A stretch of DNA of 32,278 nt from an uncultured Mediterraneibacter sp. (GCA_944381125.1 CALWKB010000051.1:1-32278), one strand, 5' to 3'. Counted from the first letter of the stretch, positions 7,222 to 15,284 are shown. Notes: generated by a model not told the origin, from the sequence alone. Translations and numbers: made by a program.

Positions 7222-8739
7222 ATGTATGATATGAAAGATTTGTATGAAGCCCGAAGCGTGGACCATGCAATCAGTCTTCTCAAGGAGCACCCGGAAGCTC
7301 AGATCATCGCGGGCGGCAGCGATGTGCTGGTACAGATGAGAGAGGGCAAACGGGCGGGAGTTGAGCTGGTGAGTATCTATGGCCTGGATGAGCTGCGTGG
7401 TGTGCGCATGGAGAAGGACGGTACGCTTCGGATCGGTCCTCTGACAAGCTTCTCACATATTGCTGAAGATCCGTTGATCCGGAGATATATCAGCGTTTTA
7501 GGCGAAGCGGTTGACATGGTTGGAGGACCCCAGATACGCAATATCGGAACAATCGGAGGAAATACATGCAATGGTGTTACATCCGCGGACTCTGCTTCCA
7601 CGCTTTTTGCGTGGGATGCTGTGATCGAACTGACCGGACCGGAGGGGGTACGTCAGATTCCGATAAGGGACTTTTACATACGGGCCGGAAAAGTGGATCT
7701 GCGTCCGGCCGAACTTCAGACAGGTATTCTTATACGCAGAGATTCATATGAAGGATACAGAGGACATTACATCAAATATGCTATGAGAAATGCCATGGAT
7801 ATCGCTACATTGGGGTGCTCTGTAAATGTAAAACTTTCGGATGACAAGAAAACGTTTATCGATGTCCGGATAGCCTATGGGGTAGCAGGACCTGTCCCCA
7901 TTAGAGCGGCGCATGCGGAAGCAGCGGGCAGAGGACTTCCCGTAACAGAAGACAGTATCGAAAAGATCAGCAGTACAGTGCTTGAAGATGTGACTCCCCG
8001 GGACAGCTGGAGAGCGAGCAAGGCGTTTAGGGAACACATTTCAAAGGTGCTCTGTAAACGGGCGCTTACGGAAGCTGTGAAGATGGCCGGACAGGAAGAT
8101 ACAGAGGATATTGGTGAAGGGGTAACCGAAGACAGTGCGGAAGCCGGAGAAAGCGTGGAGATCTGTCGGGACGCTGCTCCCAAAACAGTACAATTTTCCG
8201 GAGACAGCGCCGGAATACGGACGGGAAACAGGCGGTATAAACTGGTCCGCTGCCGGATCAATGGCGTGGAGCGGGAGGCAGTCGTGGATGTTCGCGCTTC
8301 CCTGACAGACATGCTGCGCAATGATTATTCTCTGACAAGCGTGAAAAAAGGCTGCGAGGTAGGAGAGTGCGGTGCATGTAATGTGATCATTGACGGCGAA
8401 TGCTATAACTCATGTATCTATCTGGCTGTATGGGCGGACGGAAAAGAAATCCGGACTCTGGAAGGGCTCATGGGACCGGGCGGTGAGCTGTCGGACATTC
8501 AGCAGGCATTTATAGATGAAGCGGCAGTGCAGTGCGGATTCTGTACTCCGGGAGTGATCATGAGCGCGGTGGAAATACTGGAGAGCGGGAAAGAATGTTC
8601 AAGAGATGAACTGAGAAAGCTGCTATCCGGACACCTGTGCAGATGTACAGGATATGAGAACATACTGAACGCGGTGGAAAAGACGATGAAGAAAAGGCTG
8701 GCGGAAAAAGGCGGAATTAGCTTGTGTTCAGATAATTGA
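7222..8739 (+). CDS. xdhB: Fused FAD and 2Fe-2S subunit of xanthine dehydrogenase
   Basis: The ATG at 7222 follows GGAGGTGAC; 505 residues. Residues 1-275 are the FAD subunit (AQIIAGGSDVLVQMR, then GGPQIRNIGTIGGNTCNG near 101-118). An acidic linker spans about 290-330. Residues 338-485 are the Fe-S subunit: plant-type cluster Cys378, 383, 386, 398 (CEVGECGACN) and second cluster Cys438, 441, 473, 475 (CGFCTPG, CRCTGYE). In E. coli these are separate proteins, XdhB and XdhC; here they are one chain in FAD-then-FeS order. With XdhA this gives a complete two-subunit enzyme: Mo centre, two 2Fe-2S clusters, FAD, then presumably NAD+. Confidence 0.92.
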   Translation: MYDMKDLYEARSVDHAISLLKEHPEAQIIAGGSDVLVQMREGKRAGVELVSIYGLDELRGVRMEKDGTLRIGPLTSFSHIAEDPLIRRYISVLGEAVDMVGGPQIRNIGTIGGNTCNGVTSADSASTLFAWDAVIELTGPEGVRQIPIRDFYIRAGKVDLRPAELQTGILIRRDSYEGYRGHYIKYAMRNAMDIATLGCSVNVKLSDDKKTFIDVRIAYGVAGPVPIRAAHAEAAGRGLPVTEDSIEKISSTVLEDVTPRDSWRASKAFREHISKVLCKRALTEAVKMAGQEDTEDIGEGVTEDSAEAGESVEICRDAAPKTVQFSGDSAGIRTGNRRYKLVRCRINGVEREAVVDVRASLTDMLRNDYSLTSVKKGCEVGECGACNVIIDGECYNSCIYLAVWADGKEIRTLEGLMGPGGELSDIQQAFIDEAAVQCGFCTPGVIMSAVEILESGKECSRDELRKLLSGHLCRCTGYENILNAVEKTMKKRLAEKGGISLCSDN

Positions 8740-8757
8740 CTTTATTGCTTTTTTAAA

Positions 8758-8804
8758 GCAGGGGCATCCGCGGACCTCATGGCAGAGTCCGCGGATGCCC
8801 TTGC
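8758..8804. terminator. Long hairpin between convergent operons, probable bidirectional terminator
   Basis: GCAGGGGCATCCGCGGAC (8758-8775) pairs over 18 positions, with one G-U, with GTCCGCGGATGCCCTTGC (8787-8804). It lies between the ends of the rightward xdhB operon and the leftward arcC operon. T runs on either side are weak (TTGCTGTCATATTT rightward). The rest of the 119-base gap shows nothing else. Confidence 0.65.
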
Positions 8805-8858
8805 TGTCATATTTACATATTTTAGGAGTTTGTTGTATAGTTGTATATTTCTTTGATT

Positions 8859-9803
8859 TTAAAGGTGGATTCTGGTTCCGGTCTTCCCGAGAATACCGTC
8901 TTTTGCCTTCTCAAGCAAGGTGATCAGCGCCTGGCGGCCGGGCTTGGACTCGGCAAATTCTACGGCAGCCTGTACCTTTGGCAGCATGGACCCTGCCGCG
9001 AAATGACCTTCATCAATATATTGCTTTGCTTCGTCTACGGTAATGTCTCCCAGCCATTTTTCGCCTGGTTTTCCGTAATTGATGGCTGCTTTTTCCACGG
9101 CGGTCAGGATGATCAGGAAGTCAGCGTCCAGTTCTTTTGCCAGAAGGCAGCTTGCAAAGTCTTTGTCAATTACCGCGCTGGCGCCTTTTAAGTGGTTGCC
9201 CTGGCGTGTGACAGGGATACCTCCGCCCCCGCAGGCGATGACCACGTCTCCTGAGTCTACCATATTGCGGATCGTTCCGATCTCAACAATTTCCTGCGGC
9301 TTTGGGGAAGCGACCACGCGGCGGTAACCGCGTCCTGCATCCTCTTTCATGATATAGTCGTATTTTTCAGCCATCAGATCAGCCTGGTCTTTTGTCATAA
9401 AGCGTCCGATAGGCTTGGAGGGATGGTCAAATGCCGGATCATTCGGATCTACGCGGACCTGCGTGATCATGGTCGCCACCGGAATGTCAGTGATGCCCCG
9501 GTTCAAAAGCTCTTCCCTGAGCGCGTTCTGAAGATCATAACCAATGTATGCCTGGCTCATGGCGACGCAGACAGACAGCGGCGTGTTCGGCTGCTGCGGA
9601 TCTTCGTGGGTGAGAGCGATCATGGCGTTGTTCACCATACCGACCTGGGGACCGTTGCCGTGAGCAACGACGACCTCGCAACCTTCCTGGATCAGGTCAA
9701 CAATGGCCCGGGAAGTGATCTTCACGGCTTTCATCTGTTCCGGAAGCGTATTGCCAAGGGCGTTTCCGCCCAGGGCAATTACGATACGTTTCTTTTTTTC
9801 CAT
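8859..9803 (-). CDS. arcC: Carbamate kinase
   Basis: It interconverts carbamoyl phosphate + ADP with carbamate + ATP. The 314-residue length is standard, with the amino-acid-kinase fold motifs IVIALGGNALG at the N terminus, VAHGNGPQVGM near residue 48, CGGGGIPVTRQGNHLKG near 200 and a downstream DKDFAS nucleotide/phosphate region. The ATG at 9803 follows AGGAGG. It is the last gene of the leftward ygeX operon and corresponds to E. coli yqeA, which lies in the equivalent ygeW-ygeX-ygeY cluster. The likely role is capture of ATP from carbamoyl phosphate released by the upstream YgeW carbamoyltransferase. Confidence 0.95.
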   Translation of the reverse strand: MEKKKRIVIALGGNALGNTLPEQMKAVKITSRAIVDLIQEGCEVVVAHGNGPQVGMVNNAMIALTHEDPQQPNTPLSVCVAMSQAYIGYDLQNALREELLNRGITDIPVATMITQVRVDPNDPAFDHPSKPIGRFMTKDQADLMAEKYDYIMKEDAGRGYRRVVASPKPQEIVEIGTIRNMVDSGDVVIACGGGGIPVTRQGNHLKGASAVIDKDFASCLLAKELDADFLIILTAVEKAAINYGKPGEKWLGDITVDEAKQYIDEGHFAAGSMLPKVQAAVEFAESKPGRQALITLLEKAKDGILGKTGTRIHL

Positions 9804-9818
9804 AATGAGCCTCCTGCA

Positions 9819-10202
9819 TTAAGCCTCTTTTACAGCGGCAATCGTCTCTACCTCACAGAGAACTCCCTTTGGAAGCGCCTTTACCGCAACGCAGGAGCGC
9901 GCCGGTTTTCCTGTAAAATACTTCGCGTATACTTCATTAAATGCTGCAAAATCAGCCATATCAGCGAGGAAGCAGGTTGTCTTCACAACGTCTGTGAATT
10001 CAGCTCCCTGACTTTCAAGAAGTGCTTTGATATTCTGCATGACCTGCTCAGTCTGCTCTTCGATCGTGGTGCCGACTACTTCTCCTGTTTCCGGAGAGAG
10101 CGGGATCTGTCCGGAGAAGAAGGCAATCCCATTCAGGATGATTCCCTGTGAGTACGGTCCGATAGCTGCAGGTGCATTTTGGGTTTCGACATATTTTAAC
10201 AT
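9819..10202 (-). CDS. ridA: RidA-family 2-iminoacid/enamine deaminase
   Basis: This 127-residue RidA/YjgF protein starts at ATG 10202 after AAGGAGGACAATTATC. The N-terminal [18 protein letters not shown] and the C-terminal [20 protein letters not shown] contain the conserved Arg (Arg102) and Glu (117/119) of the active RidA subgroup. RidA hydrolyses reactive 2-aminoacrylate and related imines to 2-oxoacids plus ammonia. Its place in the YgeX operon is meaningful: diaminopropionate ammonia-lyase passes through 2-aminoacrylate, so RidA would speed its conversion to pyruvate and protect PLP enzymes. The biochemical link is inference. It lies 15 bases from arcC. Confidence 0.93.
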   Translation of the reverse strand: MLKYVETQNAPAAIGPYSQGIILNGIAFFSGQIPLSPETGEVVGTTIEEQTEQVMQNIKALLESQGAEFTDVVKTTCFLADMADFAAFNEVYAKYFTGKPARSCVAVKALPKGVLCEVETIAAVKEA

Positions 10203-10234
10203 GATAATTGTCCTCCTTAAATTCTGTCTGGTGT

Positions 10235-10264
10235 CAGAGCAGGGCAGCGGGTGCGCCTGCTCTG
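10235..10264 (-). other. Intercistronic hairpin between ygeW and ridA
   Basis: A perfect 9-bp stem, CAGAGCAGG/CCTGCTCTG, with a 12-base loop sits in the 78-base gap. No T run follows on the minus strand, so it is more likely an mRNA stability or processing element than a terminator. Confidence 0.5.
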
Positions 10265-10280
10265 GCGACTGCGATGGTTT

Positions 10281-11474
10281 CTATTCAAAGATCCTCGGCG
10301 TTGATCTTTCTTCCAGCTTTTTAAGAATGTCGGCCGGATCAGCGAATTTTGCAAGGAAGATCATAGCTGCGATGATGTACGGTTTGTAGCTTGCCTCTTT
10401 GTACAGCGGGTCTCTGTAACGGTCAAATACGCTTGCGTCAACCTCGCCTTCCTCACAGCTTACACCAGTGATATCAGCCGGCAGGCAGTGCATATAGAGC
10501 GCTTTGCCATCTTTTGTCGTCTTCATCAGCTCTTCTGTACAAGCCCAGTCTTTATGCTGCGCGTTCTGTGCCAAAAGCTCCTGCTCCAGAGCCTTGATGC
10601 CGTCAAAATCACCGTTTCCGTAAAGCTCGGTACGTTTCTCCATAGCGGCGAACGGAGCCCAGCTCTTCGGATATACGATGTCAGCGTCTTTAAATGCTTC
10701 AGCCATGCTGTTTGTCTTTGTGAATGTACCGCCGGATTTCTTTGCGTTCTCCGCAGCGACAGCCTCGACCTCCGGGAATACTTCGTATCCTTCCGGATGA
10801 GCCAGAACCACGTCCATTCCGAAACGTGTCATCAGTCCGATGATACCCTGGGGAACGGAGAGCGGCTTGCCGTAGGAAGGAGAATAAGCCCATGTCATTG
10901 CGATCTTTTTGCCCTTTAAGTTCTCCACACCGCCGAATTCATGGATGATGTGGAGCATGTCAGCCATTGCCTGCGTCGGGTGGTCGATATCGCACTGCAG
11001 GTTGACAAGAGTCGGTTTCTGTTCAAGGATGCCGTCCTTGTTGCCCTGAGTTACAGCGTCGACAACTTCGTGCATGTAAGCATTTCCTTTGCCGATGTAC
11101 ATGTCATCGCGGATACCGATAACGTCCGCCATAAAGGAAATCATATTTGCGGTCTCGCGCACGGTTTCGCCGTGAGCCACCTGGGATTTTCCCTCGTCAA
11201 GATCCTGGACTTCAAGACCGAGCAGGTTGCAGGCGGATGCGAAAGAGAAGCGGGTGCGTGTGGAATTGTCGCGGAAAAGAGAGATGCCAAGGCCGCTCTC
11301 AAATACTTTTGTGGAAATGTTATTCTCTCTCATGTAGCGGAGCGCGTCGGCAACGGTGAAGACCGCTTCCAGTTCGTCGTCCGTTTTCTCCCAGGTCAGG
11401 AAGAAGTCGCCTTCATACATGTCTTTGAAGTTCAGTTTGTTCAGCTTATCGATATAATCCTGTAATGTTTTCAT
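10281..11474 (-). CDS. ygeW: Carbamoyltransferase YgeW
   Basis: A member of the aspartate/ornithine carbamoyltransferase superfamily, 397 residues, starting at ATG 11474 after AAGGAGGACAAATCAAA. The carbamoyl-phosphate loop is FRDNSTRTRF (71-75 STRTR). The C-terminal amino-acid-binding loop is HCLPADITG, and VNLQCDIDHPTQAMADMLHI carries the HPTQ motif. The length and the extra insertions fit YgeW rather than OTC or ATC. In anaerobic purine degradation YgeW is thought to phosphorolyse a ureido/carbamoyl intermediate, giving carbamoyl phosphate for ArcC and diaminopropionate for YgeX; the exact substrate is not established by sequence. It lies in the ygeX-ygeY-ygeW-ridA-arcC unit. Confidence 0.93.
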   Translation of the reverse strand: MKTLQDYIDKLNKLNFKDMYEGDFFLTWEKTDDELEAVFTVADALRYMRENNISTKVFESGLGISLFRDNSTRTRFSFASACNLLGLEVQDLDEGKSQVAHGETVRETANMISFMADVIGIRDDMYIGKGNAYMHEVVDAVTQGNKDGILEQKPTLVNLQCDIDHPTQAMADMLHIIHEFGGVENLKGKKIAMTWAYSPSYGKPLSVPQGIIGLMTRFGMDVVLAHPEGYEVFPEVEAVAAENAKKSGGTFTKTNSMAEAFKDADIVYPKSWAPFAAMEKRTELYGNGDFDGIKALEQELLAQNAQHKDWACTEELMKTTKDGKALYMHCLPADITGVSCEEGEVDASVFDRYRDPLYKEASYKPYIIAAMIFLAKFADPADILKKLEERSTPRIFE

Positions 11475-11510
11475 TTTGATTTGTCCTCCTTATTAAATAT
11501 GAAATGTATT

Positions 11511-12821
11511 TTACTCGCAGTAGCATTCCGGCAGTGCCGCGTATACAGCCGCGCATGTTACCAGATCCTGTTTCCATGTCTTTTCGTTGGGGGCGTGCGC
11601 CTGCGCCTCGGCTCCCGGTCCGAACCCGATGCAGGGGATGCCGTTTCTTCCCATGATGGATACGCCGTTTGTAGAGAAGGTCCACTTGTCGGTGAGAGGA
11701 CGGCTCTGGCGCATTTCCAGTGTTTCGTCCGCGCCGATTCGCCTGTCCCCGTAAAGGGAGGTATATGCTTTTTCAAGAGCTTTTGTGACCTTGTGGTCCT
11801 TCGGGATCGCCCATGTGGGGAAGTAGCACTCGATTTCGTACACGCAGCCGGTGTAGGACGGCCGGTCGTAGTTGTACATGGATACAACCACGTCGTCGCC
11901 GTATTTCCGTACGCTGGGAAGCGCGCGGATTTCGTCCAGGCAGCTCTCCCATGTCTCGCCGAAGGTCATGCGGCGGTCAAGAGATACCGCACAGGAATCC
12001 GCAACCGCGCAGCGGCTGGGCGATGTGTAGAAGATCTGGGAGACAGTAACCGTACCGCGTCCGAGGAAGCGGGCTTCCTCCCAGTCCGGATTGTATTTCG
12101 GATTCAGCATTTTTACGAGGCCTTTGATCTCTGTCTCATCCGCGTCGTCGTTTTCATTGAGAGCGCGCACGTCCTGGAGAATATCGGCCATCTTGTAAAT
12201 CGCGTTGTCGCCGCGCTCCGGTGCGGAGCCGTGACAGGAAACGCCTTTTACATCAATACGGATTTCCATACGTCCGCGCTGTCCGCGGTAGATGCCTCCG
12301 TCGGTAGGCTCTGTGGAAACAACAAATTCCGGCCGGATTTTGTCTTCGTTAATAATGTACTGCCAGCAGAGGCCGTCGCAGTCCTCTTCCTGAACAGTTC
12401 CCACAACCATGATTTTGCAGCCTTCCGGGATCAGTTCCAGATCCTTCATAATTCTCGCGCCGTAAACAGCGGATACAAGTCCTCCGCACTGATCGGAGAC
12501 GCCGCGGCCGCCGATCTCGGTTTCGTTTTCATACCCTTCGTACGGATCAAACGTCCAGTTGTCAATGTTTCCGATGCCTACTGTGTCAATGTGCGCGTCG
12601 TATGCGATAATTCTTTCGCCGGCACCCATGTAGCCGATGACATTTCCCTGAGGATCAATGACAACTTCATCAAAATCCAGTTTTTTCATTTCTGCTGCGA
12701 TTGTGTCGATGTGCGCTTTTTCATCACAGCTCTCTCCCGGATTTTTAACAATGGCGCGCAGAAACGCTGTCATATCTTTCTGATACCCCTGTGCGGCTTC
12801 TTTGATTTTGTTGAAATCCAT
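11511..12821 (-). CDS. ygeY: M20-family metallohydrolase YgeY
   Basis: 436 residues from ATG 12821, preceded by AAAAGGAGAG. M20 zinc-site motifs are intact: YDAHIDTVG (His77, Asp79), [10 protein letters not shown] (Asp110) and VQEEDCDG (Glu145/146), with the [13 protein letters not shown] lid-domain histidine. The family contains dipeptidases, deacetylases and amidohydrolases. In this cluster YgeY is expected to hydrolyse a C-N bond in a ring-opened purine intermediate upstream of diaminopropionate; that substrate is inference from co-location. It is 36 bases upstream of ygeW and 143 bases after ygeX. Confidence 0.9.
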   Translation of the reverse strand: MDFNKIKEAAQGYQKDMTAFLRAIVKNPGESCDEKAHIDTIAAEMKKLDFDEVVIDPQGNVIGYMGAGERIIAYDAHIDTVGIGNIDNWTFDPYEGYENETEIGGRGVSDQCGGLVSAVYGARIMKDLELIPEGCKIMVVGTVQEEDCDGLCWQYIINEDKIRPEFVVSTEPTDGGIYRGQRGRMEIRIDVKGVSCHGSAPERGDNAIYKMADILQDVRALNENDDADETEIKGLVKMLNPKYNPDWEEARFLGRGTVTVSQIFYTSPSRCAVADSCAVSLDRRMTFGETWESCLDEIRALPSVRKYGDDVVVSMYNYDRPSYTGCVYEIECYFPTWAIPKDHKVTKALEKAYTSLYGDRRIGADETLEMRQSRPLTDKWTFSTNGVSIMGRNGIPCIGFGPGAEAQAHAPNEKTWKQDLVTCAAVYAALPECYCE

Positions 12822-12882
12822 AATTGTTCTCTCCTTTTAGATAGTGAATAAAAAGTGATAAGTGGTATTGTTCTGGTACACG

Positions 12883-12921
12883 CGGAGCCGGGCGGCGGAG
12901 GGCGCCGTCCGGGAAACTCCG
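12883..12921 (-). other. Strong GC-rich intercistronic hairpin between ygeX and ygeY
   Basis: On the minus strand CGGAG pairs with CTCCG, enclosing CCGG/CCGG and CGGCG/CGCCG around a CCCTC loop, with small bulges. No T run follows (CGTGTACC), so transcript processing or a partial block is more likely than full termination. The remaining bases of the 143-base gap show no clear promoter. Confidence 0.5.
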
Positions 12922-12964
12922 TCTGGATGTTTGAATAGTTGCTCTATGGTAAGGAAGCGTCAGA

Positions 12965-14170
12965 TTATCTGTCGTTTCCGTCCCAGACAATTGATTTATA
13001 ACGGTCGGGATCCGTATCTCCTTCTGTAGAGAAGAGGAGCACGCGGGATGTTTTATTGAGCCCCAGATGTTCTCTGAGAGGACGGTATTCATCCATCGTC
13101 ATAATGCAGGCCAGTACGCCGAAAGGCGCGGCGCCGGATTCTCCGGAAGTTACAGGCTGATCGCCTTTTAAGGGAGCGGCCAGCATGCGCATCCCTTTTG
13201 CGGCTACCCAGTCGGGAGCGGCGGTAAACGTGTCGACGTGATTTTTCAGGATATCCCATGAAATGGTGTTCGGCTCGCCGCAGGCAAGTCCGGCCATAAT
13301 CGTTTCCATATCGCCGTCTACAATCCGGATGCCGCCGTCAGCGGCACAGGCGCCTTTGTAAAGGCAGGCCGCGGCTTCCGCTTCCACGACAATGACTTTC
13401 GGCGGATTGTCAGGGTAGCGGTTGGCGAAATATCCCTGGACCGCTCCGGCGAGAGAACCGACGCCGGCCTGAATAAATACGTGAGTGGGGCGGCCGCATC
13501 CGTCTTCGTTAAGCTGCTCGTCTGCCTCCATCGCCATTGTGCCGTAGCCCTGCATGATCCATGAGGGAATTTCCTCATAACCGTCCCATGCGGTATCCTG
13601 CACCATGACGCCGTTTTCGGTCTTTTCCGCCATGGCGTTTGCCATGCGGACGCATTCGTCGTAGTTATATTCTTCAATCGTCGCCTCGGCCCCTTCGGCA
13701 AGGATATTATTCAGTCTTGTCTGTGTGCTTCCTTTTGGCATGAGGACAACGGCCTTCTGTCCGAGCCTGTTTGCCGCCCATGCTACGCCTCGGCCGTGGT
13801 TGCCGTCAGTTGCGGTAAAGAAAGTAGCCTGGCCGAATTCTTCGCGAAGTCTGTCTGATGTGAGCACACTGTACGGAAGCTCGGAAACATCTTTTCCTGT
13901 CTGTTTTGCTATGTAGCGCGCCATGGCGAAAGAACCGCCGAGCACTTTAAATGCGTTCAGACCGAAACGATAAGATTCGTCTTTGACATAAATATCCTTC
14001 AGACCCAGATATTCCGCCATTTTCTGCAGATGGGCGAGAGGGGTTACCGTGTACTGGGGAAAACTTTCGTGAAATGCCCGGGCTTTCCGGACGTTTTCAA
14101 GAGCCATAACGCCAAGCTGGGCGTCGTCGGTTTTGGGCATGTTGTTGACCGCCCATTTGATTGTTTCCAT
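12965..14170 (-). CDS. ygeX: Diaminopropionate ammonia-lyase
   Basis: This PLP enzyme splits 2,3-diaminopropionate into pyruvate and two ammonia. The ATG at 14170 follows AAGGAGGTCTCACAC; an in-frame ATG at 14203 lies before the ribosome site. The protein is 401 residues, near the E. coli enzyme. RFGLNAFKVLGGSFAMARY contains the PLP lysine (Lys75), TATDGNHGRGVAWAANRLGQ contains the acid/base Asp122 equivalent, and FIQAGVGSLAGAVQGYF is the PLP-phosphate glycine loop. First gene of the leftward catabolic operon, following a spacer with two structured repeats. It should supply the carbon exit (pyruvate) of the route. Confidence 0.95.
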   Translation of the reverse strand: METIKWAVNNMPKTDDAQLGVMALENVRKARAFHESFPQYTVTPLAHLQKMAEYLGLKDIYVKDESYRFGLNAFKVLGGSFAMARYIAKQTGKDVSELPYSVLTSDRLREEFGQATFFTATDGNHGRGVAWAANRLGQKAVVLMPKGSTQTRLNNILAEGAEATIEEYNYDECVRMANAMAEKTENGVMVQDTAWDGYEEIPSWIMQGYGTMAMEADEQLNEDGCGRPTHVFIQAGVGSLAGAVQGYFANRYPDNPPKVIVVEAEAAACLYKGACAADGGIRIVDGDMETIMAGLACGEPNTISWDILKNHVDTFTAAPDWVAAKGMRMLAAPLKGDQPVTSGESGAAPFGVLACIMTMDEYRPLREHLGLNKTSRVLLFSTEGDTDPDRYKSIVWDGNDR

Positions 14171-14200
14171 GTGTGAGACCTCCTTAATATAAATGTCTTG

Positions 14201-14255
14201 CATATGCCGGTACCATCATCAACCACTGACTGCAGACAAGTCTGTGCAGCGGCTG
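14201..14255 (-). repeat. 55-bp repeat copy 1, structured, just upstream of ygeX
   Basis: Direct repeat of 14328-14382, 127 bases apart, differing at only two positions. On the minus strand it forms an inner hairpin: CCGCT/AGTGG around CAGA-CTTG-TCTG. Its 3' arm (14221-14207) is identical to that of copy 2 and lies about 25 bases before the ygeX ribosome site. Confidence 0.85.
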
Positions 14256-14327
14256 CTGCCGGTGTAGAGAACATGCGCCAGCTTGAATGCGCCGCATGGC
14301 GGCTCCTTCTCGCTGCATGGCGTCCGC

Positions 14328-14382
14328 CATATGCCGGTACCATCATCAACCACTAACTGCAGACAAGTCTGCGCAGCGGCTG
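14328..14382 (-). repeat. 55-bp repeat copy 2, structured, just after the regulator gene
   Basis: Near-identical to 14201-14255. With the neighbouring bases at 14381-14395 its 3' arm (14348-14334) forms a 15-pair stem, CCGGTACCATTATCA with TGATGATGGTACCGG. The one non-Watson-Crick pair is U-G on the minus strand but C-A on the plus strand, so the structure fits a leftward RNA. Confidence 0.85.
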
Positions 14383-14403
14383 ATAATGGTACCGGGCGCA
14401 TGT

Positions 14404-15048
14404 TCATTCTTTGTCCATGTAGCTGTATAGTGTGAATTTTGATATTCCCAGAAGGGAAGCTACTTTGTCGCCGGATTTTGTTATAAGAAAGGCGCCGGCG
14501 TTGTTGAGAAATTGTACGACAGAGACTTTGTCGTCTTTGTTCATCAGGGCGACGGGTTTGCCGACTCTGGCGATGGCCTGTTCGATCAGCTGGTCCAGCA
14601 GTTCGTTGACGTTGTGGGTGATTTTCTGCGGCGTGCCGGAGCTGTCTCCCTGCCGGTTGTTTTCTCCTGCCTGTATCAGTGAATGAAGCGCTGTTTCGGC
14701 GGCGAGAAGCGTAGTGATGTCATAGTTGAGCGAAAAGAGATAGTTTACTCTGCCGTTTTCATCACGGATGTACAGCGTGCTGGATTTCAGGATTCTGCCG
14801 TCGCCTGTTTTTGTAAGATAGGAAAGTCTGTCTTTGAGCGACGAGGGGTCTGAACGCAGGGCTTCCAGTACGACGCCCGACGGCCCGTCGCCTTTGGAGC
14901 GTTTCGATACATGGCCGTTTTCGATATGTACAATGGACTGGTTCAGATCCTTCTGTGTGAGATCGTGTATGACGACTTCGCAGGAGCTGCCGAACTGAAC
15001 GGCAAGACCGTGCGCAAGCTGTTTGAGGAAATCAAGCTTCGGATCCAC
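14404..15048 (-). CDS. YheO-like PAS/HTH transcriptional regulator
   Basis: I choose GTG 15048 (minus), with GGGAGG 8 bases upstream, giving 214 residues. The longer frame from ATG 15210 would begin within the promoter's -10 region. The N-terminal part (LKQLAHGLAVQFGSSCEVVI through LFSLNYDITTLLAAE) is a YheO-type PAS-like sensor. The C-terminal end (QFLNNAGAFLITKSGDKVAS and LLGISKFTLYSYMDKE) is the HTH_22 DNA-binding region. Relatives such as DauR regulate amino-acid catabolism. It is transcribed toward ygeX and divergently from ssnA, so it is the obvious candidate for control of both arms. Ligand and sign of control are unknown. Confidence 0.85.
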   Translation of the reverse strand: MDPKLDFLKQLAHGLAVQFGSSCEVVIHDLTQKDLNQSIVHIENGHVSKRSKGDGPSGVVLEALRSDPSSLKDRLSYLTKTGDGRILKSSTLYIRDENGRVNYLFSLNYDITTLLAAETALHSLIQAGENNRQGDSSGTPQKITHNVNELLDQLIEQAIARVGKPVALMNKDDKVSVVQFLNNAGAFLITKSGDKVASLLGISKFTLYSYMDKE

Positions 15049-15075
15049 TTTTTCAACCTCCCTTCTCAAAACAGA

Positions 15076-15125
15076 CCCCGGAATATCCCGGGGGATTTTT
15101 TGCGACGACGGCGGGCAAAAGCCCG
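15076..15125 (-). promoter_or_regulatory. Hairpins in the 5' leader of the regulator gene
   Basis: Two stems lie in the roughly 150-base leader. CGGGC-(4)-GCCCG occupies 15112-15125. CCCCGG-(6)-CCGGGG occupies 15076-15093, flanked on the minus strand by A6 upstream and TCTGTTTTG downstream, directly before the ribosome site. The second resembles an attenuator; on the plus strand the same stem is followed by ATTTTTT, so it could also stop antisense transcripts. Confidence 0.45.
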
Positions 15126-15205
15126 GAACCGCCAAAGATAATGGCATTGATTTTCCATGCCTGAATGTGCTTTCTGGAACTTCTGTTGATTTGTTTTCTA
15201 AACTC

Positions 15206-15233
15206 ATCATAGCATAAAAAAGAAGAGAGTCAA
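15206..15233 (-). promoter_or_regulatory. Promoter of the YheO-like regulator gene
   Basis: The minus strand has TTGACT (15233-15228), 16 bases, then TATGAT (15211-15206). The start point would be near 15200, leaving a leader of about 150 bases before GTG 15048. Confidence 0.65.
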
Positions 15234-15260
15234 TAGTTTTTCAAATTATTTTTTAGGTAA

Positions 15261-15277
15261 TCTAAAAAATATTTAGA
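15261..15277. promoter_or_regulatory. Inverted repeat in the divergent promoter region, possible operator
   Basis: TCTAAA-(5)-TTTAGA sits between the two divergent promoters, about 30 bases upstream of the regulator -35 and 8 bases before the ssnA -35. The region is AT-rich, so chance is possible. Confidence 0.3.
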
Positions 15278-15284
15278 GAATTTG

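Noticed and set aside
11481..12851. 456-codon rightward frame antisense to ygeY
   Set aside because: Sense-strand YgeY is intact with all catalytic motifs; the mirror frame shows no domain.
14201..14382. The repeats as a CRISPR array or insertion-sequence ends
   Set aside because: Only two direct copies with one 72-base spacer, no cas genes, no transposase, no flanking target duplication seen.
14219..14407. Short leftward frames across the twin repeats encoding a repeated AAAQTCLQ-like peptide
   Set aside because: The similarity comes from the DNA repeat; there is no ribosome site, and compensating U-G pairs favour an RNA role.
15049..15210. Upstream start (ATG 15210) for the YheO-like regulator
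   Set aside because: The ATG lies in the -10 of the promoter and has no ribosome site; GTG 15048 has GGGAGG at good spacing and matches family length.
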